Below, in pieces: positions 12,845 through 13,367 of a stretch of 13,367 nt of DNA; the first letter of the stretch is position 1; every line of letters begins with the position of its first letter. Location of the stretch: positions 1-13,367 of the forward strand of contig JAAZIF010000011.1 of assembly GCA_012510335.1 (NCBI GenBank). The letters run 5' to 3'. The translations under genes were made by a program, and so were the position numbers. This DNA is from Methanomicrobiales archaeon. GTDB taxonomy: Archaea; Halobacteriota; Methanomicrobia; Methanomicrobiales; Methanoculleaceae. A model generated the notes under the pieces. That model was not told the origin of the DNA and did not search any database. It worked only from the letters and a program-made list of their open reading frames with translations.

Positions 12845-13367
12845 TCTCCGTAGTCATTCCGACCTATAACGAAGAGCAGAACATCGAGCGCTGCCTGCGA
12901 TCCCTTGCCGACCAGACGGTGCCGAGAGAGGCTTACGAGGTCATCGTCGTCGACGGGAACTCCAGGGACCGAACCCGGGAACTGGCTGAACCACTTGCAG
13001 ATTCGGTCTTCATCCAGAAAAGCCTGCGGGTGGGCGGGGCACGCAACGACGGGATAATGGCGGCCGGCGGTGATATCGTCGCCACGACGGATGCCGATTG
13101 TATCCTCCCCCGGGACTGGGTGGAGAGGATCGGCCGGAACTTTGCGGAGAAGGAGATCGTGCAGCTCTACGGCACGGTCTACCCGATCGAGGATGGGCTC
13201 CGGAACCGGTTCTCGCTTGCCGGCGCAAACACCTTCTCGCGCCTTGGCTACCACACCCGGACGATCTACTTCACGCTCGGGTGCAACACGGCGTTTGACC
13301 GTGACGCGTTCATACAGGCAGGTATGTACCGGTGTATCGATGCCGGGGACGACCTTGAGATCGCGCA
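12841..13367 (+). CDS. Glycosyltransferase family 2 (GT-A), 3' end outside window
   Basis: The 175 visible residues of an inverting GT-A enzyme; the frame is open to the window end. The start ATG 12841 overlaps the GT4 stop (ATGA), with GGGAG and TTGATC 6-16 bases upstream as ribosome site. Motifs: ISVVIPTYNEEQNIERCLRS (2-21), the nucleotide-binding strand VIVVDGNSRDRT (34-45), GGARNDGI (65-72), the metal-binding DxD in TTDADC (Asp84, Asp86), GCNTAFDRDAF (148-157), and the probable catalytic acid region AGDDLE (168-173). The order is typical of GT2. It may end in membrane segments beyond the window, as many family members do; this cannot be seen. Third gene of the coupled cluster. Confidence 0.93.
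   Translation, partial: MISVVIPTYNEEQNIERCLRSLADQTVPREAYEVIVVDGNSRDRTRELAEPLADSVFIQKSLRVGGARNDGIMAAGGDIVATTDADCILPRDWVERIGRNFAEKEIVQLYGTVYPIEDGLRNRFSLAGANTFSRLGYHTRTIYFTLGCNTAFDRDAFIQAGMYRCIDAGDDLEIA

Overview
The window reads as chromosomal DNA of a GC-rich methanogenic archaeon, most likely of the order Methanomicrobiales (Methanoculleus-like). That placement is inferred from four things: an archaeal-type histidine kinase with an RHDxxNQ H-box, archaeal TATA-like boxes with GGTGAT-type ribosome binding sites, lipoprotein-like META and FKBP proteins, and a very large TPR protein of the kind common in methanogens. No marker gene fixes the species. I see no rRNA, tRNA, IS element, CRISPR array or phage gene.

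Layout: (1) 1-1314, the 3' part of a GAF-PAS-histidine kinase (+). (2) 1452-2657, a lipoprotein-like protein with three tandem META domains (-). (3) 2799-2876, an unusual block of five GTAACA boxes and a perfect 18-bp inverted repeat, directly upstream of a small ribbon-helix-helix-like gene at 2887-3105 (+). (4) 3106-4605, malQ, 4-alpha-glucanotransferase (-), whose stop codon abuts the stop of the small gene. (5) 4606-4911, a divergent regulatory region. (6) 4912-8115, a 1067-residue protein made almost entirely of TPRs in strict 34-residue register, overlapping by ATGA with an FKBP-type prolyl isomerase lipoprotein at 8112-8609 (+). (7) 8779-10101, a CNNM/CorC-type membrane protein with CBS domains (-). 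(8) 10102-10547, a 446-bp divergent intergenic region with TATA-like boxes and a GC-rich stem-loop. (9) 10548 to the window end, three ATGA-overlapping genes (+): a UDP-galactopyranose-mutase-like flavoprotein, a GT4 (GT-B) glycosyltransferase and a GT2 (GT-A) glycosyltransferase truncated by the window edge.

Two groups look like working units. The TPR/FKBP pair is translationally coupled and may join a cytoplasmic scaffold with an exported folding factor. The flavoprotein/GT4/GT2 set looks like part of a surface glycan or glycolipid locus continuing beyond the window. The signal I find least explained is the GTAACA/inverted-repeat block before the RHH-like gene. It looks like a multi-site operator, possibly autoregulatory, and it contains two mutually exclusive hairpins. 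The second is the TPR protein, in which one non-TPR segment fills exactly one repeat slot of an otherwise indel-free array.
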